64,000 nucleotides of DNA, taken from Coleophoma eucalyptorum. Taxonomy: Eukaryota; Ascomycota; Leotiomycetes; Helotiales; Dermateaceae. Positions 22,907-35,281 of this stretch are shown here, piece by piece. Each line of letters begins with the position of its first letter. Position 1 is the first letter of the stretch. A program made the translations under genes and the position numbers. The stretch spans positions 682,001-746,000 of the forward strand of contig JALRME010000010.1 of NCBI GenBank assembly GCA_026120035.1, written 5' to 3'. The notes beneath the pieces were generated by a model, which saw only the letters and a list, made by a program, of their open reading frames with translations, had not been told where the DNA came from and did not search any database.

Positions 22907-23924
22907 ATGTGGGGCGCCGCAGTTGCAGCATCAATTCTTCTTGCTGGCCAGGTTTCCGCAGGTGCTCTCAGCAATGGAGGGCTTTTGGTACGGAAAGAGG
23001 AGTCAATGGATGGAGTGATGAAGAGATATGTCGATGCCATCGTGGAGCCGGTAGCGGAGAAGAAGATGGTCAAGCGGGCGATGAACGTTACGGAATGGGA
23101 TACGGAGACTCAGGCTGCTTGCACATCGGCCTTGGCTTTAATGAATGGAACTGCGAACAACCCCTCAGGCATGGCTGTCTGTTATAATATCCCTTCTCTG
23201 GACAGCACGACCGGAGTCTTTGAAGCCGACTTACGACTATATATGCTCCAAGCACCCAATGGAGATTTTGCTAATATTCCCAGCGACAGTGTCATGGTTG
23301 GATTGAACTACGCCGGAGCAACCGTTTCTGCTGTGAACATGACCCAGTTGCAGCGTCGGGAAGATACGTCTTTGATCTCTTGGCCACGCGACGAGCAAGG
23401 AAAGTCTAAGAGAGCCGTTGAGCCCATCCAAAGCCAAGTGTATGCCTTTGTGGGCCAGATCAACAAGGCACAGCTCACTACTGGCATGTCAAAGTAGGTG
23501 ACAGAAGCAAGAGGTACATTTTGAAATACTGACAGTTTACAGTTCGACACTCGAGCAGCTTGTCACCCCAACTGTCACCTTGACCGGCACCTCCAATGGC
23601 AAGGCTGTTAACACAAGTCTCAGTTCAGACCAGGCAACTTTTGTCTACGGAGTTTTCTCCAAAGCAGTTTCTGACGGAACTAACTTCACCAAGAGTCAAG
23701 CTGCGATTGCACCAATTCAGACATTGCTCACCGCCCCAAATGCTCCTTTTGTCCTTCCAGGAACCTCAATTCTCATCGTTCCCGTTGGTGGTGTCATCAC
23801 CGCTGTTTGGACTGTCCTTTTCTGTGGTGCTATTGGATATGGTACTTTTGGACGCATGCAATTTGCCGATCAATTCCGTCGTCGTTCAGCCATCGCTGCC
23901 AAGGGCAACCAATCCAGAATTTAA
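22907..23924 (+). CDS. Orphan type I membrane protein with signal peptide
   Basis: Exons 22907-23493 and 23543-23924 with a 49-nt intron (GTAGGT donor, TACTGAC branch-like site, CAG acceptor) give 322 residues. I start at the ATG of 22907 because it begins a good signal peptide (MWGAAVAASILLAGQVSAGA); an in-frame upstream extension lacks one. The luminal part has several N-glycosylation sequons (such as NVT, NGT, NMT, NST, NTS and NFT), KR dibasic sites and two Cys. Near the C-terminus a hydrophobic segment (SILIVPVGGVITAVWTVLF) is followed by a basic tail (RMQFADQFRRR), the topology of a type I membrane protein. I cannot name a family. It is probably a cell-surface or secretory-pathway protein. 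Confidence 0.78.
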
Positions 23925-26218
23925 GTCTTTCAAAAGGACGAAGCAGGGTTAGACAGCGGGATTCAGTTGGAAGGTGAGGTGCTAATTTATTGGTTCTGCG
24001 TGGAATGCAGTCGGGGTGTCTAGTTACGGAGGTTGTTTGGTTTGGATGGATGGGATATTATTTCGACTTCACTTCGTTATACCACATAGAATTTGACAAA
24101 ATAATTATTTCCCATTGGAGAAGCGGCTTTGCTCTTGCGTCCTACTTTGTCTGTCCCTAGAGAGCTGTCTCAAGGGAATGAAAGAGAAGTGGGACGGGGA
24201 TATCTAGGGGTATCTTTCATTGCTTTCGGGATCGATGGTTCTTTGTACCTGTCGGAAACTGGAGGGCTTGCTGCAAATACGAATTGGGCAGTCGGATAAA
24301 TTATCTGGAGATTGGTGGGACAGAGAGAGGCGATTTGGGGGATGCTGGACTTCACGTTGTAATCTCTGCTGCTATTTATGAAATTTGGCCTGCTTCTCCT
24401 TGATGGAGTCACATTCTTTTTCATGTTTTCAGCACCCTTTGTTTGTCTCTTCTGTCTTCGAGATTGGTGTCTCTCTTTCTCTCTGTCTACTCAACTTTAA
24501 AATTTTTATAGTCGCAAATCTCCTTTTATTTTTCTTACCACATGGACCAGAACATGAAAAAGTGAGGTGTAGGGTTGGTGGTGCCCTTCCTAAGTTTGGA
24601 GACCGCTATCCTTTAGTTTTTACTAGGTATATACGGGATTCGTTACTGGCAAGTCCATAGTTCTCGTAGCCATCATTCCTTTCTAGAGACTTTGAGCGCG
24701 TTTCTCTGACACGGTTCTACAATAGAGATTGCAAAGTGGCAGTATGTTGTCGTTGGATCAAAAATAGCCTTCAAGTAATTAATTAATTAATTAGTTAATC
24801 TATCTCTCCCCAGATCTTCGCCGGGCTGATCAGCAAGAAGCTAAGAGTTCAAAAGCTAAGATTGTCATCCCAATATAACACGTGACCAAAAGTCATGACA
24901 TTCTCGGCCCTCCCCCTTACTTATGAGTAGAGCCTGGGACTGGTTGACCTCTGGTGATTGATCAGGGGTCTTGCCCTCTTTCAAGTCCTGACATCTTAAT
25001 TAAGCTTCTATATTTGGGTGTCATATCGTGTACGGATGAAGTAAGTTACTACTGGCGATTTAGCGTTTTAAGGAAGATTCTCCGTGGAAGGGGTAAGTGA
25101 TGGGCACAGGGATTGGGGCCCTGCGCCAGACTCTCCAACGTCACATGTCCGGCTCCTTCTCCGTGTTCTGGCCCAACACCCTTGCACGACATTCTACATT
25201 GAAGAGTCTTGACGACAAAATACTATTCAACAAACACGAACCATGTCTCTATCTGTATGTTATCCTGTAGCAATTTCCCACCGGCTTGACCGAGCTGTGT
25301 AATTCGCCTCAAGTTCGACCACCCAAATAAGTCATGGCGGTGGATGAAGGCAAAGCGGAGGGGCGAGCTCATCTCCTTGAAACACAGCATCACCATCATG
25401 CAAAACACCAACACACCCGGACCAGGCAAACTCGAGGTTTGGGAAGGGGGCCCCTAGCTTCTACAGTACTGGCACAGAGCAGGCACAGAACATTACCATT
25501 GACATCTTCGAATTCCCTCACCCTGTGGAATACCACTACAGCTAGCTGGTCGGTAATTGCTGCTCATTGGTTTGCGTGATCCTCCAAAAAGCTGATATTG
25601 GCTGAGAATACGCTTCAGACTTCAGGAGGACGCACTGGTCCAGGCTACGCAAAGTTTTGCTCCGCCGTACCCCTCGCGCTGCATTTTGCCTCTCGTCTTG
25701 TGTACACACAGACGGACAAGCATCTTCCTTCTGGTACCTTTATCGTTTCCATAGTCATCATTACTCTTGCTTAGCTGGCCTTCCATTCATACAGTCTGAT
25801 TTGTACGATTTTCTCTTTCGCATGTCTGCTCTTCATGCCATTATGTCTTAACAGCCGAAGTAACAAATATCTATACTGTTTTTCATTCGTTAACTAGCCT
25901 TCTCTCTGCTGGTCGGCCTGCTTTGAGGAAAGTAAGCTTCTCACCCCGCTGTGCTCTATCTGAGGCGATCCCGGTTCTTGCTGTGTTGGCTAGCTGGCTG
26001 GCTGGGGATCTTTACCCTACCGATCATCCCATCTTTTGTCCTTCTCTCATTATTGGGCTGGCCACCAACAACGTCGTCTCTATATTCTTGAGACGTCTCC
26101 CATTCTCTTTTGCTTTTGGAACAGAGTATCCTCGAGGGATTACTGGTAGAGTTTCCAGCACTGTAGCAGAGAATACTTAGAGTGGAAGGCGTGATCTCTA
26201 CCACTGTGTTCGGTAATC
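23925..26218. other. Long non-coding stretch before the repeat-protein gene
   Basis: 2.3 kb with no supported gene. It includes a (TTAA/AATT)-type simple repeat at about 24776-24799 and a CACGTG at 24879-24884, and becomes C/T-rich near the downstream ATG. It probably contains the promoter and a long leader of the repeat-protein gene. Confidence 0.45.
24776..24799. repeat. AATT simple repeat
   Basis: About six tandem copies of a TAAT tetranucleotide, slightly interrupted. It is a microsatellite with no evident function. Confidence 0.7.
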
Positions 26219-29200
26219 ATGGCCTCTGCTTCAATCGCCGATTTGGTGATGCAGATGCGTGAAAACGTTGATGCTATTCACGCGAAACTTGCTGTTTTAC
26301 ACGATACGAAAGCTCACGATGACGAAATCGAACGACTAGAGAATGAACGGCAGCAGCGTATTGACGGGTTGAAGGAGAAGCGGGACAATGAAGCGAGGGC
26401 ACTCGCTGACAAGAGAAAGGCTGCTGCTGAAGCTGTGGCAGAGAGGCGAAGGATGGAGAGGGAACAAATCGAGGAACGCCGAATGAAAGAGGCAGGTGAA
26501 CTAGCAGAGGTGAGGAGGAAAGAGGAGGAAGAGATGATGGCGAGGAGACAGAGGGAGGACGAAGAACGGCAGAAAAGGCTCCAAGAAGAGGATGCCGAGT
26601 TGAAAGCAATTGCGCAAAAGGAGGAGGAAGAGTGGCAAGCTTTACAAGCCGAGGAAGAAGAAAAGTTACGATTGCAGGCGGAAGAGGAGGAGAATGGTCT
26701 CGTTGACGAAATAGACTCCAAGATGGTGGAGAAGGAAGAGGAGATGGAACGAAGAATGACTGAAGGACAACAGGCTTTGCAAGAACTCGATGAGCGTAGA
26801 AAGGTACATCTTCCCTCTCATTCTGTGTGCCTGAAGAAAGCGAGATACTAATCGAGAAAATCATAGGCAATCAACGCAATGATTGATGCCCAACTCAGTA
26901 CTCCAACCAAGATCCCCAGCTTCCGGCGCGCATCCAAACGGTACTCGTCATCTCCGCTCCCAGCTCAAGTGGCAGCAATGCTTGCCAGTGGTGAACAACC
27001 ATGGAACGCCAATGCAGAAACCAAACCGGCGGGAAATGATCCGGTGATGACGGATAGACCGGAACAAAAAGATCTGCCATATGAGAACGATCGTTCGCTC
27101 TCGAGACGAGACACCCCTACAATTGCTGAGGAGGAAGAACAGGAGGATACGAAGCTGGGAATTACTGAGGCTGTAAAGGAACCAGTAGCTAGCCAAGACG
27201 TTGGACCAGTATCGGAGGAGCAGAAAACGGGAGATAATCCAATCCTCGATACTACAGCTGCTACCGAGCAAGAAGAGACCAAGAACTTGCCAAGCCAAAT
27301 GAATGATGAATCTCTAGTATCAGAGATACAGCCTGCGGCTCCCAAAGAAATAGTACAAGAACTACCAGTTCATGTAGAGCTGGCCGAGGAGAGGCGCGAT
27401 GGCCCAGTATCTGTAGAGGAGCTTGAACCGAACGAGCCTGAAACTGCTCCAGAAATTATAGCAGCTGAAGGGGAGATGAGTGAAGAAATTCCCGCAAACA
27501 ATTTAGAGATTGGGGAGATAGATGACACGGCTGAGGCTCTCCAGGATGCAATTGAGCAGGCATCCCCGTCATCAGAAACTAATGGCAGTACTTCATACCA
27601 AGTGGGAGCATTGTCACCTATCGATATAACCCCAAGAGATTTGACACTCTCAACAACAAACATCATACCAGAAGAGCATGAAGAAGAGCATGGGCGAGAG
27701 GATTCTCACATTCAAGACAATACTTTATCGCCTAACGATTTCTTCCAAAAAGACGTTTCCGAAACACTGCTGCAAGACCTATCAAGGCCATCATCCAATC
27801 GCCGAGGCTCTATTGCTTCTATTAAATCTTTCAGTTCTATGAGATCTTCGAATTCAAGTCTGCATCAACGAATAAGGTCCGAAGATCGCGAGGACCGTCG
27901 TGCTAGAGAAGAGACTGAGAGAATTAATGCTGAGATCATGGCTGCAATGATGGCTGATGAGCGTGCTGCTGAAACAGTATCGAGCCAAGATGAAAGGGAA
28001 ATTGCACCATCAGCACCTATTAAAGAACCTGAGCTTGAGATCAAGAAAGTCTTGAAGCCTGAAACTTCATCATTTACATTCCCATTCTTTGCCACAAAAC
28101 AGAAGAAACCAGCCACAAAACCGACTGAAGATCCAGAGGATGTCCGAGCCAGGGAGGAGATGGCTCGTATCAACGCCGAAATTATGGCAGCAGCCTTGGC
28201 AGAAGAACAAGAACAAGCAGCACGAGCTAGGCGCGAGTCTTATTCCACCCATCGAAAATCAATGAGCAGTAGTTCACGCTACGGATCGAGCCATGAAGAC
28301 CCTGAAGATGCGAGAGCAAGGGAAGAGATGGCGAGGCTAAATGCTGAGATCCTCGCTGCTGCCGCACTGGAAGAAGCCGAGAAAGAAAGGTACTGGGAAT
28401 TGCAGCGAGAGCAAGAAGCTGCTGCTAAGCTTGCTGCTGAGGCTCGGATGATGGAACCCCGGACACCAGGACAAATCAATGCTGAAGCATCTGAGATGCA
28501 ACCCCTCGGAGAATGGCCAGTAACCATGCACGAGCACCTTCCTACCTGGGCCGTTCAGTCAGAATTACCCGTCGTCATGGGATCTCACGGTCTGTTGCAG
28601 TTCAGAGATGGAGGTGCAGATATGAATGCTGTAGAATTGCCAACTATCCATGAGACTGAAGAGCTGGAGCGTGAAGTTCAACCAGAGCTTACCCATCCTG
28701 TATACGATGTAATCCCTCATGCGCACCTTCCCACGTGGGCAGATCAAGCGAATCTTGTAACCATCCAAGGAAGCCATGGCCAAATTTATTTCAGAGAGGA
28801 AGGTGGTGCGGATATGGGGACTGTCCAAGCTTCAATACTAGAAGAGATCAAGAATTTGGTTGAAGAACCAAGTACATTCCCAATCTATCACGTCACCAAG
28901 CATGGGCTTCTTCCAACTTGGGCTGATCAGTCCAGTCTGGAAATCGTATACGGAAGCCATGGCGTATTAGATTTCAGCAACGAAGGCGCAGACATGAAGA
29001 CTGTACAACAATCTCATGAGCCGGAAGCTGAAACAGTAAGACCAGAAGCCCCACGCTTTGTGCAAACTTACGACGTACTTAAACACGAGCTTCTTCCAAC
29101 TTGGGCCGATCAATCCAACTTGGAAACAGTACATGGAAGTCATGGGATGCTGATTTTCGGTACCGAGGGTGCAGACATGAAGACTGTGCAACCTTCTCAT

Positions 29201-32200
29201 GAGCCGGAGGCTGGAACAGTAGAATCAGAAGTCACACGCTCGATACCAACTTACGACATAGTTAAGCATGAGCTTCTTCCAACTTGGGCCGATCAATCCA
29301 ACTTGGAAACAGTATATGGAAGTCATGGGGTGCTGATTTTCGGTGCCAAGGGTGCAGACATGGAGACTGTACAACCTTCTCATGAACTGGAGGCTGGAAC
29401 AGTGGAACCAGAAATGTCACGCTCGATACCAACTTACGACATAGTTAAGCATGAGCTTCTTCCAACTTGGGCCGATCAATCCAACTTGGAAACAGTACAT
29501 GGAAGTCATGGCGTACTGATTTTTGGTAGCGAAGGTGCGGATATGGAGATTGTACAGCCTGATCAAAAACTAGAAGAATCGCAGTCAGTCCTGACTTACG
29601 ATATGGTCAAACATGAACACCTTCCAACTTGGGCTGATCAATCCAGCTTACAAATCGTACACGGAATTCACGGCGTGCTAATTTTCGGCATCGAAGGTGC
29701 AGGCATGAAGGCTGTACAATCTACTCAAGAGCCAGAACTCGAAACAGCAGAGCTAGAAGAATCTCATCTAGCCCTAAACTATGATGTTGTCAAGCATAAG
29801 CTTCTTCCAACATGGGCTGATCAGTCCAGCTTGAAGACCATTTGCGGAAATCATGGCGTACTGAGTTTCGGCAGCGAAGGTGCGGACATGAAGATTTTCC
29901 AAGCTTTATTAGAAGAAAGACCCGAAACCTTGGTTGAAGAACAAAGTATATTTCCAGTCTATCCTATCGCCAAGCACGAACATCTTCCAACATGGGCAGA
30001 TCAGTCTGAGCTAGAAATTATACGTGGAAGCCATGGCCAGCTAAATTTCGGGGACAAAGGTGCTGATATGGGGATTGTACAAGCTCCACAAGAGTTACAC
30101 ATTAGCTCACCTAAACAAGGCGTGCCTCGTTCCATACCTACATACGATATAGCCAAGCACGAACTTCTTCCTACATGGGTTGATCAGTCCGAGCTAGAAA
30201 TTGTATATGGAAGCCACGGACTATTGAGATTTGGCGACAACGGTGCTGACATGAATGTTGCACCATTACTCCGAGAGCCACAAATCAGCTCACCAGAACA
30301 AACCATACCTCATTCTCTATCTCAATATGATTTCCCCAAGCACGAGTTGCTTCCTACATGGGCTAATCAGTCCGAGCTAGAGGTTGTGTGTGGAAGTCAT
30401 GGCCAACTCATATTTGGCGATTCCGGTGCAGACATGAAAGTTGTGGAGTTGCTTCAACAACCAGAGGAATTGGCCTCTAGGTGTCAAGAAGAGTGCGAAC
30501 TCACCACTTACAATGTACCCCAGCATCGACACCTTCCAACCTGGGCTAATCAATCTCAATTGCTAACCATTAGTGGGTCTCATGGTCAGCTATCCTTCAC
30601 TGACAACGGAGCCGATATGAATGCCATCGAACGACCAATAGACTATCAAGCGGTAGAATCTAGCAGTAAGAGATCCGTTTCAACTGTAGAAGAGCACGTC
30701 CCCGTCGTCTATGATATACCTCAGCACGCGCTCCTCCCAACTTGGGTTGATCAATCAACCCTTTACAATGTCACGGGCATGCATGGCCAGATTATCTTCA
30801 CCGAAAATGGGGCAGAAATGTCCACAGTTGCACCATTGAAGGGTATTGAAGAGGAAGCAGAATCAGATCCAGCCACCAGCCGAGAAATCCAAGAAGACCT
30901 GCAAGAAAAAACACCACTACCATCAGCACCAGCTGCAGTACCTGAAGCACTCTGGTTTGGAAAGAAAGCTAGACCAGGACATCCACATAATCTGACTCGT
31001 CTTGACTCTGTGGATGACGTTATAAAGAACATGCCTGGTGGATTTGGTAGGACTTGGTCCTCGACTAGTGTAGGCACTGTTTCCGAGGATCTCGAGCTTC
31101 AGGTGGGCAACGATAATGAGAATGACCACATCATAGAGCCTATTGCGGATGTTACCTCAACGCGAAACATCGAAATCATTGAGGAAGCACCGGAAGCCTT
31201 AGAACAGGATATAATCCAAACTCTAGATTCCAAGACGACTAACGAAGGAGATACGGTAGCAAAAGATGGCATACCTACTGAAAGTACACCAACACAATTT
31301 CCCGGGCATATGAAGCAAGGTCTTCCTCTTGCAACAAAGTCAATAGAGATAGATTCCCCAACAAAGGAGGAAAGCAAGCAAACCGATGGACCGACTTCTT
31401 TGTCTCCAAGATCTCCTCCTATTGCAACATCACCACCAAGTCCGTCAAACACAATACCAGGTCACATGAAAGCGCGATTCCCATTTCTTGCTCAGCGAAT
31501 GGCTGCCAAACAAGCAGAAGCCGAAAGACAACCCTCAGTCACAGCTGATGCTCCATCTCTCGTAGCGGATGAGCTAGGGGAGCCACCTGTTGTTGAACAA
31601 ACAGTAGTCACAGTGCCACCAAATGTTCCTAATGGCCTTGGGAGTGCAACCATGAACCACGGAACGGAAAGGGTCAAGCTTGCAGTGAAGGAGGTTGCTC
31701 CAGAAGATATGCCCTCTGAAATTGTCGAAGTAGCTGGTGAAAAATATGATCTCGAACATCCAGTGCTTGAGGAACTAGTTCATGCAGTTGAGGAACGCGA
31801 AGCGAACATCAGCCCTTATTGGGTGGATCAGGCAACACTGGACATTATCAACGGTACTCATGGGATACTGATCTTCTCCGAAAATACAGTTAGCATGCAT
31901 GCTGCTCAAGTTCCTCGCAGCCCCCATCCATATTGGATGGCGGATCAATCACAACTTCCTGTTCTCCGAGGTCATCATGGCACCTTGAGATTTAAAGAGG
32001 GAAATGCTACACCGTATATGGATGTCATCACCCATCACGAATCAGATACTGCTGAACAAGTGAGAGATATTCGAAAGGAGAGTGTAAAGGTCATGGAACG
32101 AATTATGACTAAGAATCAATCGAAATCTGCTCCAGCAGATGATCCTGAGCCGGAGCAACCTTCCATTGATCAGAAACTCGTTATCGAATCTAATACTGTG

Positions 32201-34291
32201 TATTCTCAACCTCCAACTTTGACTCGTAGTCAACCAGATCCCTATTGGGTTGATCAAGCCGAGTTAGCTGTCGTAAGGGGCTCACATGGAGTCCTGTCCT
32301 TCACTAACTCTGGAGTTGAACTTCTTGCTCATTATTCTCCACAGGAAGCTACAGTTATACGAGCGGAGTCGTCGGGAACCTATGATAAGGTCACAGAATT
32401 AGAGTCCAGACCATCGATCCTAGGCAGATATTGGGCTGACCAAGCGGGACTGGAAATCATCTCTGGAAGTCATGGTAGACTTACCTTTGACAGCCATGGT
32501 GCTTCGATGATTCCTCATGTTCTTCAACAAGCTTGTGGGACTGAAGATCTTGCAGAAACCAGCCACTCTGGACAACGCACAATAGACTCTTCCAAACCAA
32601 TTGATTCTATGGTAGATACCACACAACAAAAAAATAATGCTATACCTAGCAAGGACATGCAGGATATCGCAGTCAGAAGTCCTGCCCTTGGACAACCACC
32701 TGGAGAATTGACAGATAATGGGCAGATTTTGCCGCCCAGTGAGGAGAATATTGAACATTCCGAGGATCAACCAGTACTCCAAGCTAGGGACATCAATGGT
32801 CAAGCACGCTTTCCTATTGATGATGATTCGGATACGTCTGATGAAGATGATATTGAAATCGCAAGACTTGCTGCTATGGACAAGCTCAATGGACACAACC
32901 AACATTCGAGGCCCAATTCCCTATATAGAGATGAAGATTCCGCTCCTCAAAGTATGGATGGCTATGATCCACACTTTTCTTCCTCATACAGAGACATCGA
33001 TGAGGACTTGCACCACGATGCAAGAAGAGATAGTGAGATGGGTTTATTTCATTCTGATGACGATGATAATGAAGATCAAGATACCGTCTCAAACGATTAT
33101 CAGCATCTGAAGTTGTCTCGTCCTCCCTCTTCCAACCCTCGCTCATCGATGGGCCCTGGAGCATTTGCTGCCCTACTAAACACAGTCAAGAACAATTACC
33201 CGGCAGCTGGTAATTACGTAGATTCTCCACAAGGATCATACTCCCCAGTTCGTGGACGTGAGCGAGCTTTGCGTAGAGAGTCGTCCATGCACATCCGAAC
33301 CGACACCTCGGATACTTTTCCTTCCTCAGAAGCTTATGGATCCCATGAAGCAGCGTCACCTGTTACACCTACAGATATTGCAAGCCCTGTACATACAAAT
33401 GGTCATGTGGTGGAAGAGCCAACAATTCATTCATGGCACGACAGCCCAAATCGCCACAATGATCATCTGGACGACTTTCAACCGCAACATGATATAAAGC
33501 CATTAACTTCACCACATACTACACAAACTGGCTTTGATTCATTCAATCCTCAAGCCTATGCACCCGCTATACAATCCCCATCAAACGTCAAGCCTTTTCA
33601 TTCGAGTCGAGTAGATCCACATGACCAGTTCGCACAAAAGTCTCTTGATGAGCAGCCTTTTCATGCAGCCCAAGTAAACAGCGGCATCGATGACCATATG
33701 GTTCGGCCCGAAAAAGAGAGAAAACAGTCTTTTGTGAGCAGACCAACGAGCCAGGCAAGTGTAGTTCCACCACCATCGAGGTTGGCTGGTCGAAGAAACA
33801 CAATCACAGATCGTGTAAACATGTTCAACCAAGCTCCTGTGAATTCACCACCACCTGGTTCCATACCAAGCGGGAACGGTGTCTTCCACAAGACTCGTGC
33901 GCTTTTTGAGCATGCCTCAACACCTTCACCACCACCACCAACGACACGGCCCGTTTCAGGAGTCTTCCACGTCTCCGGTCTCCGATCCAAGCGTTCCAGC
34001 ATGCAGCAAGCCGACCTCAGACCGGATGAAAATACAATAGTACCCCGCTCCCTAGATGGCGACCAACGCCCTCCGTCGCCGGGATTTCGCATACCGAACC
34101 GAGAATCTAATGATCAATCATCAGAGCCTGAACAAACACCTAGCCCAATTAAATTAAGGTCGAACAATCCTTTCCTTGGTGCAATCTCACAGGTCGCAAC
34201 CCAATTCCAGGGCCTCAATTCCTCAATGCATAATCCTGCACACCAGGAAGCTGAGAAACAGAGTTTGTTGAGCCAGGCGGAGAATGCATAA
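26219..34291 (+). CDS. Giant coiled-coil and WxDQS/GSHG tandem-repeat protein
   Basis: Exons 26219-26803 and 26867-34291 with a 63-nt intron (TACTAAT branch, TAG acceptor) give 2,669 residues. Residues about 30-195 are a long Glu/Arg/Lys-rich coiled coil. After an acidic disordered region come three helical units with the core AREEMARINAEIMAA (about 27880-28390). Then come 13 clear tandem units (28519-30830) with the pattern KHELLPTWADQS, L-E-x-V, GSHG, L-x-F and GADM, spaced mostly 55-65 residues apart, and four degenerate ones beginning YWVDQ or YWMADQ (31811-32515). Two short GHMK units lie between. The last 550 residues are Ser/Pro/Asp-rich and disordered, with KRSS and RRNT sites. No signal peptide or membrane segment is seen, so a cytoplasmic scaffold is likely. 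I do not recognise the repeat family. Giant septal-pore or Woronin-body tethers are comparable only in size and disorder. Confidence 0.85.
28519..32515 (+). repeat. Tandem protein-coding repeat array, 13 clear and 4 degenerate units
   Basis: The array codes for the LPTWADQS/GSHG/GADM units. Three consecutive units have their LLPTW codons starting at 29090, 29273 and 29456, an exact 183-bp (61-codon) period, and are nearly identical in DNA. Flanking units have diverged in sequence and length. The last four are separated by longer spacers. Confidence 0.88.
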
Positions 34292-35281
34292 CTATCTTTG
34301 GAACCCGAACATCTCTCCACCATAGACAGCGGCGATGTGGAAAGCCTGTTTATTGCCATTGATAAGATTCCCGTAAGAAATCGCATGAGAGGTAGAGGAG
34401 AGAGAAAGGTAGAGGATGAGGAGAGTTTGGCCGTGAGATGTGAAGTCGAGGGCAGATACAAACTTGCGAAGATGTGGCTTGAAGGCTGTAGAGAGAAGAT
34501 CTAACGACAGCACTGAGAAATGATGCATACGTGTTTGGGAAGCGTAGTGAAAATAAGGTTCGGTTACTAGCGATTTTGTTCTTTGGTTTTGCTCGAATCT
34601 TTAGATGGATTCCTTGTATACTGTTTACGCTCCTTTTTTCCGGTTTTCCTTCCTATCTCGTTGGACCAGTATCATGTACTATAGAAATTCTATTTCCCTC
34701 CCCTATCTTGGATATGTATGTCCTTAGATGATGACAGCTTCAACAGCTTTTCCTAGATCTTAATACTACCTACAATAATTGTCTCGGTTTTTGACGTTGA
34801 AAGCATTGATAATGAAAACCGTATGACTTAGTGAAGCGAGTAATGTGTAGTGATGCGGAATGAGAGAGAATGATTCCAAGTAAAGTTGGCATGGATCATT
34901 TTGTGAGTTAGCGCAGTATGGAAGTATCAAGAAGATCAGGTAGGTAATATGAAGAAGAAGGTTGCTCATATTTAAACGCCAGCTTCCTTTTAACTCCGCC
35001 CGAGCTAATACAATGCTACTGATAGAAGTAAAATAATATTATCTCCAAGAGCCAGATCAGATAGGCAAAAGAAGTGAAAAGTAGCGAAGCGCCCCTCTCT
35101 CCGGACCTATGAACTCCCCCCCCCACCTGCCATTCCTTCCTTCCTTCCTCCCTTACTTCTTGATCTGCCAGCAACCATAAAAGAGGTAATCTGAATCCAA
35201 CCCATCTTAAAGCAAAATCCAAAATCCATTGTCCGCAAGCACCAGGAATAAGCACACAAAGAAAATAAAGCTAAATGAAAA
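34292..35281. other. Convergent intergenic region
   Basis: It lies between the 3' ends of the repeat-protein gene (+) and the phospholipase D gene (-). A run of C is at about 35116-35125. No coding region is supported. Confidence 0.5.
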
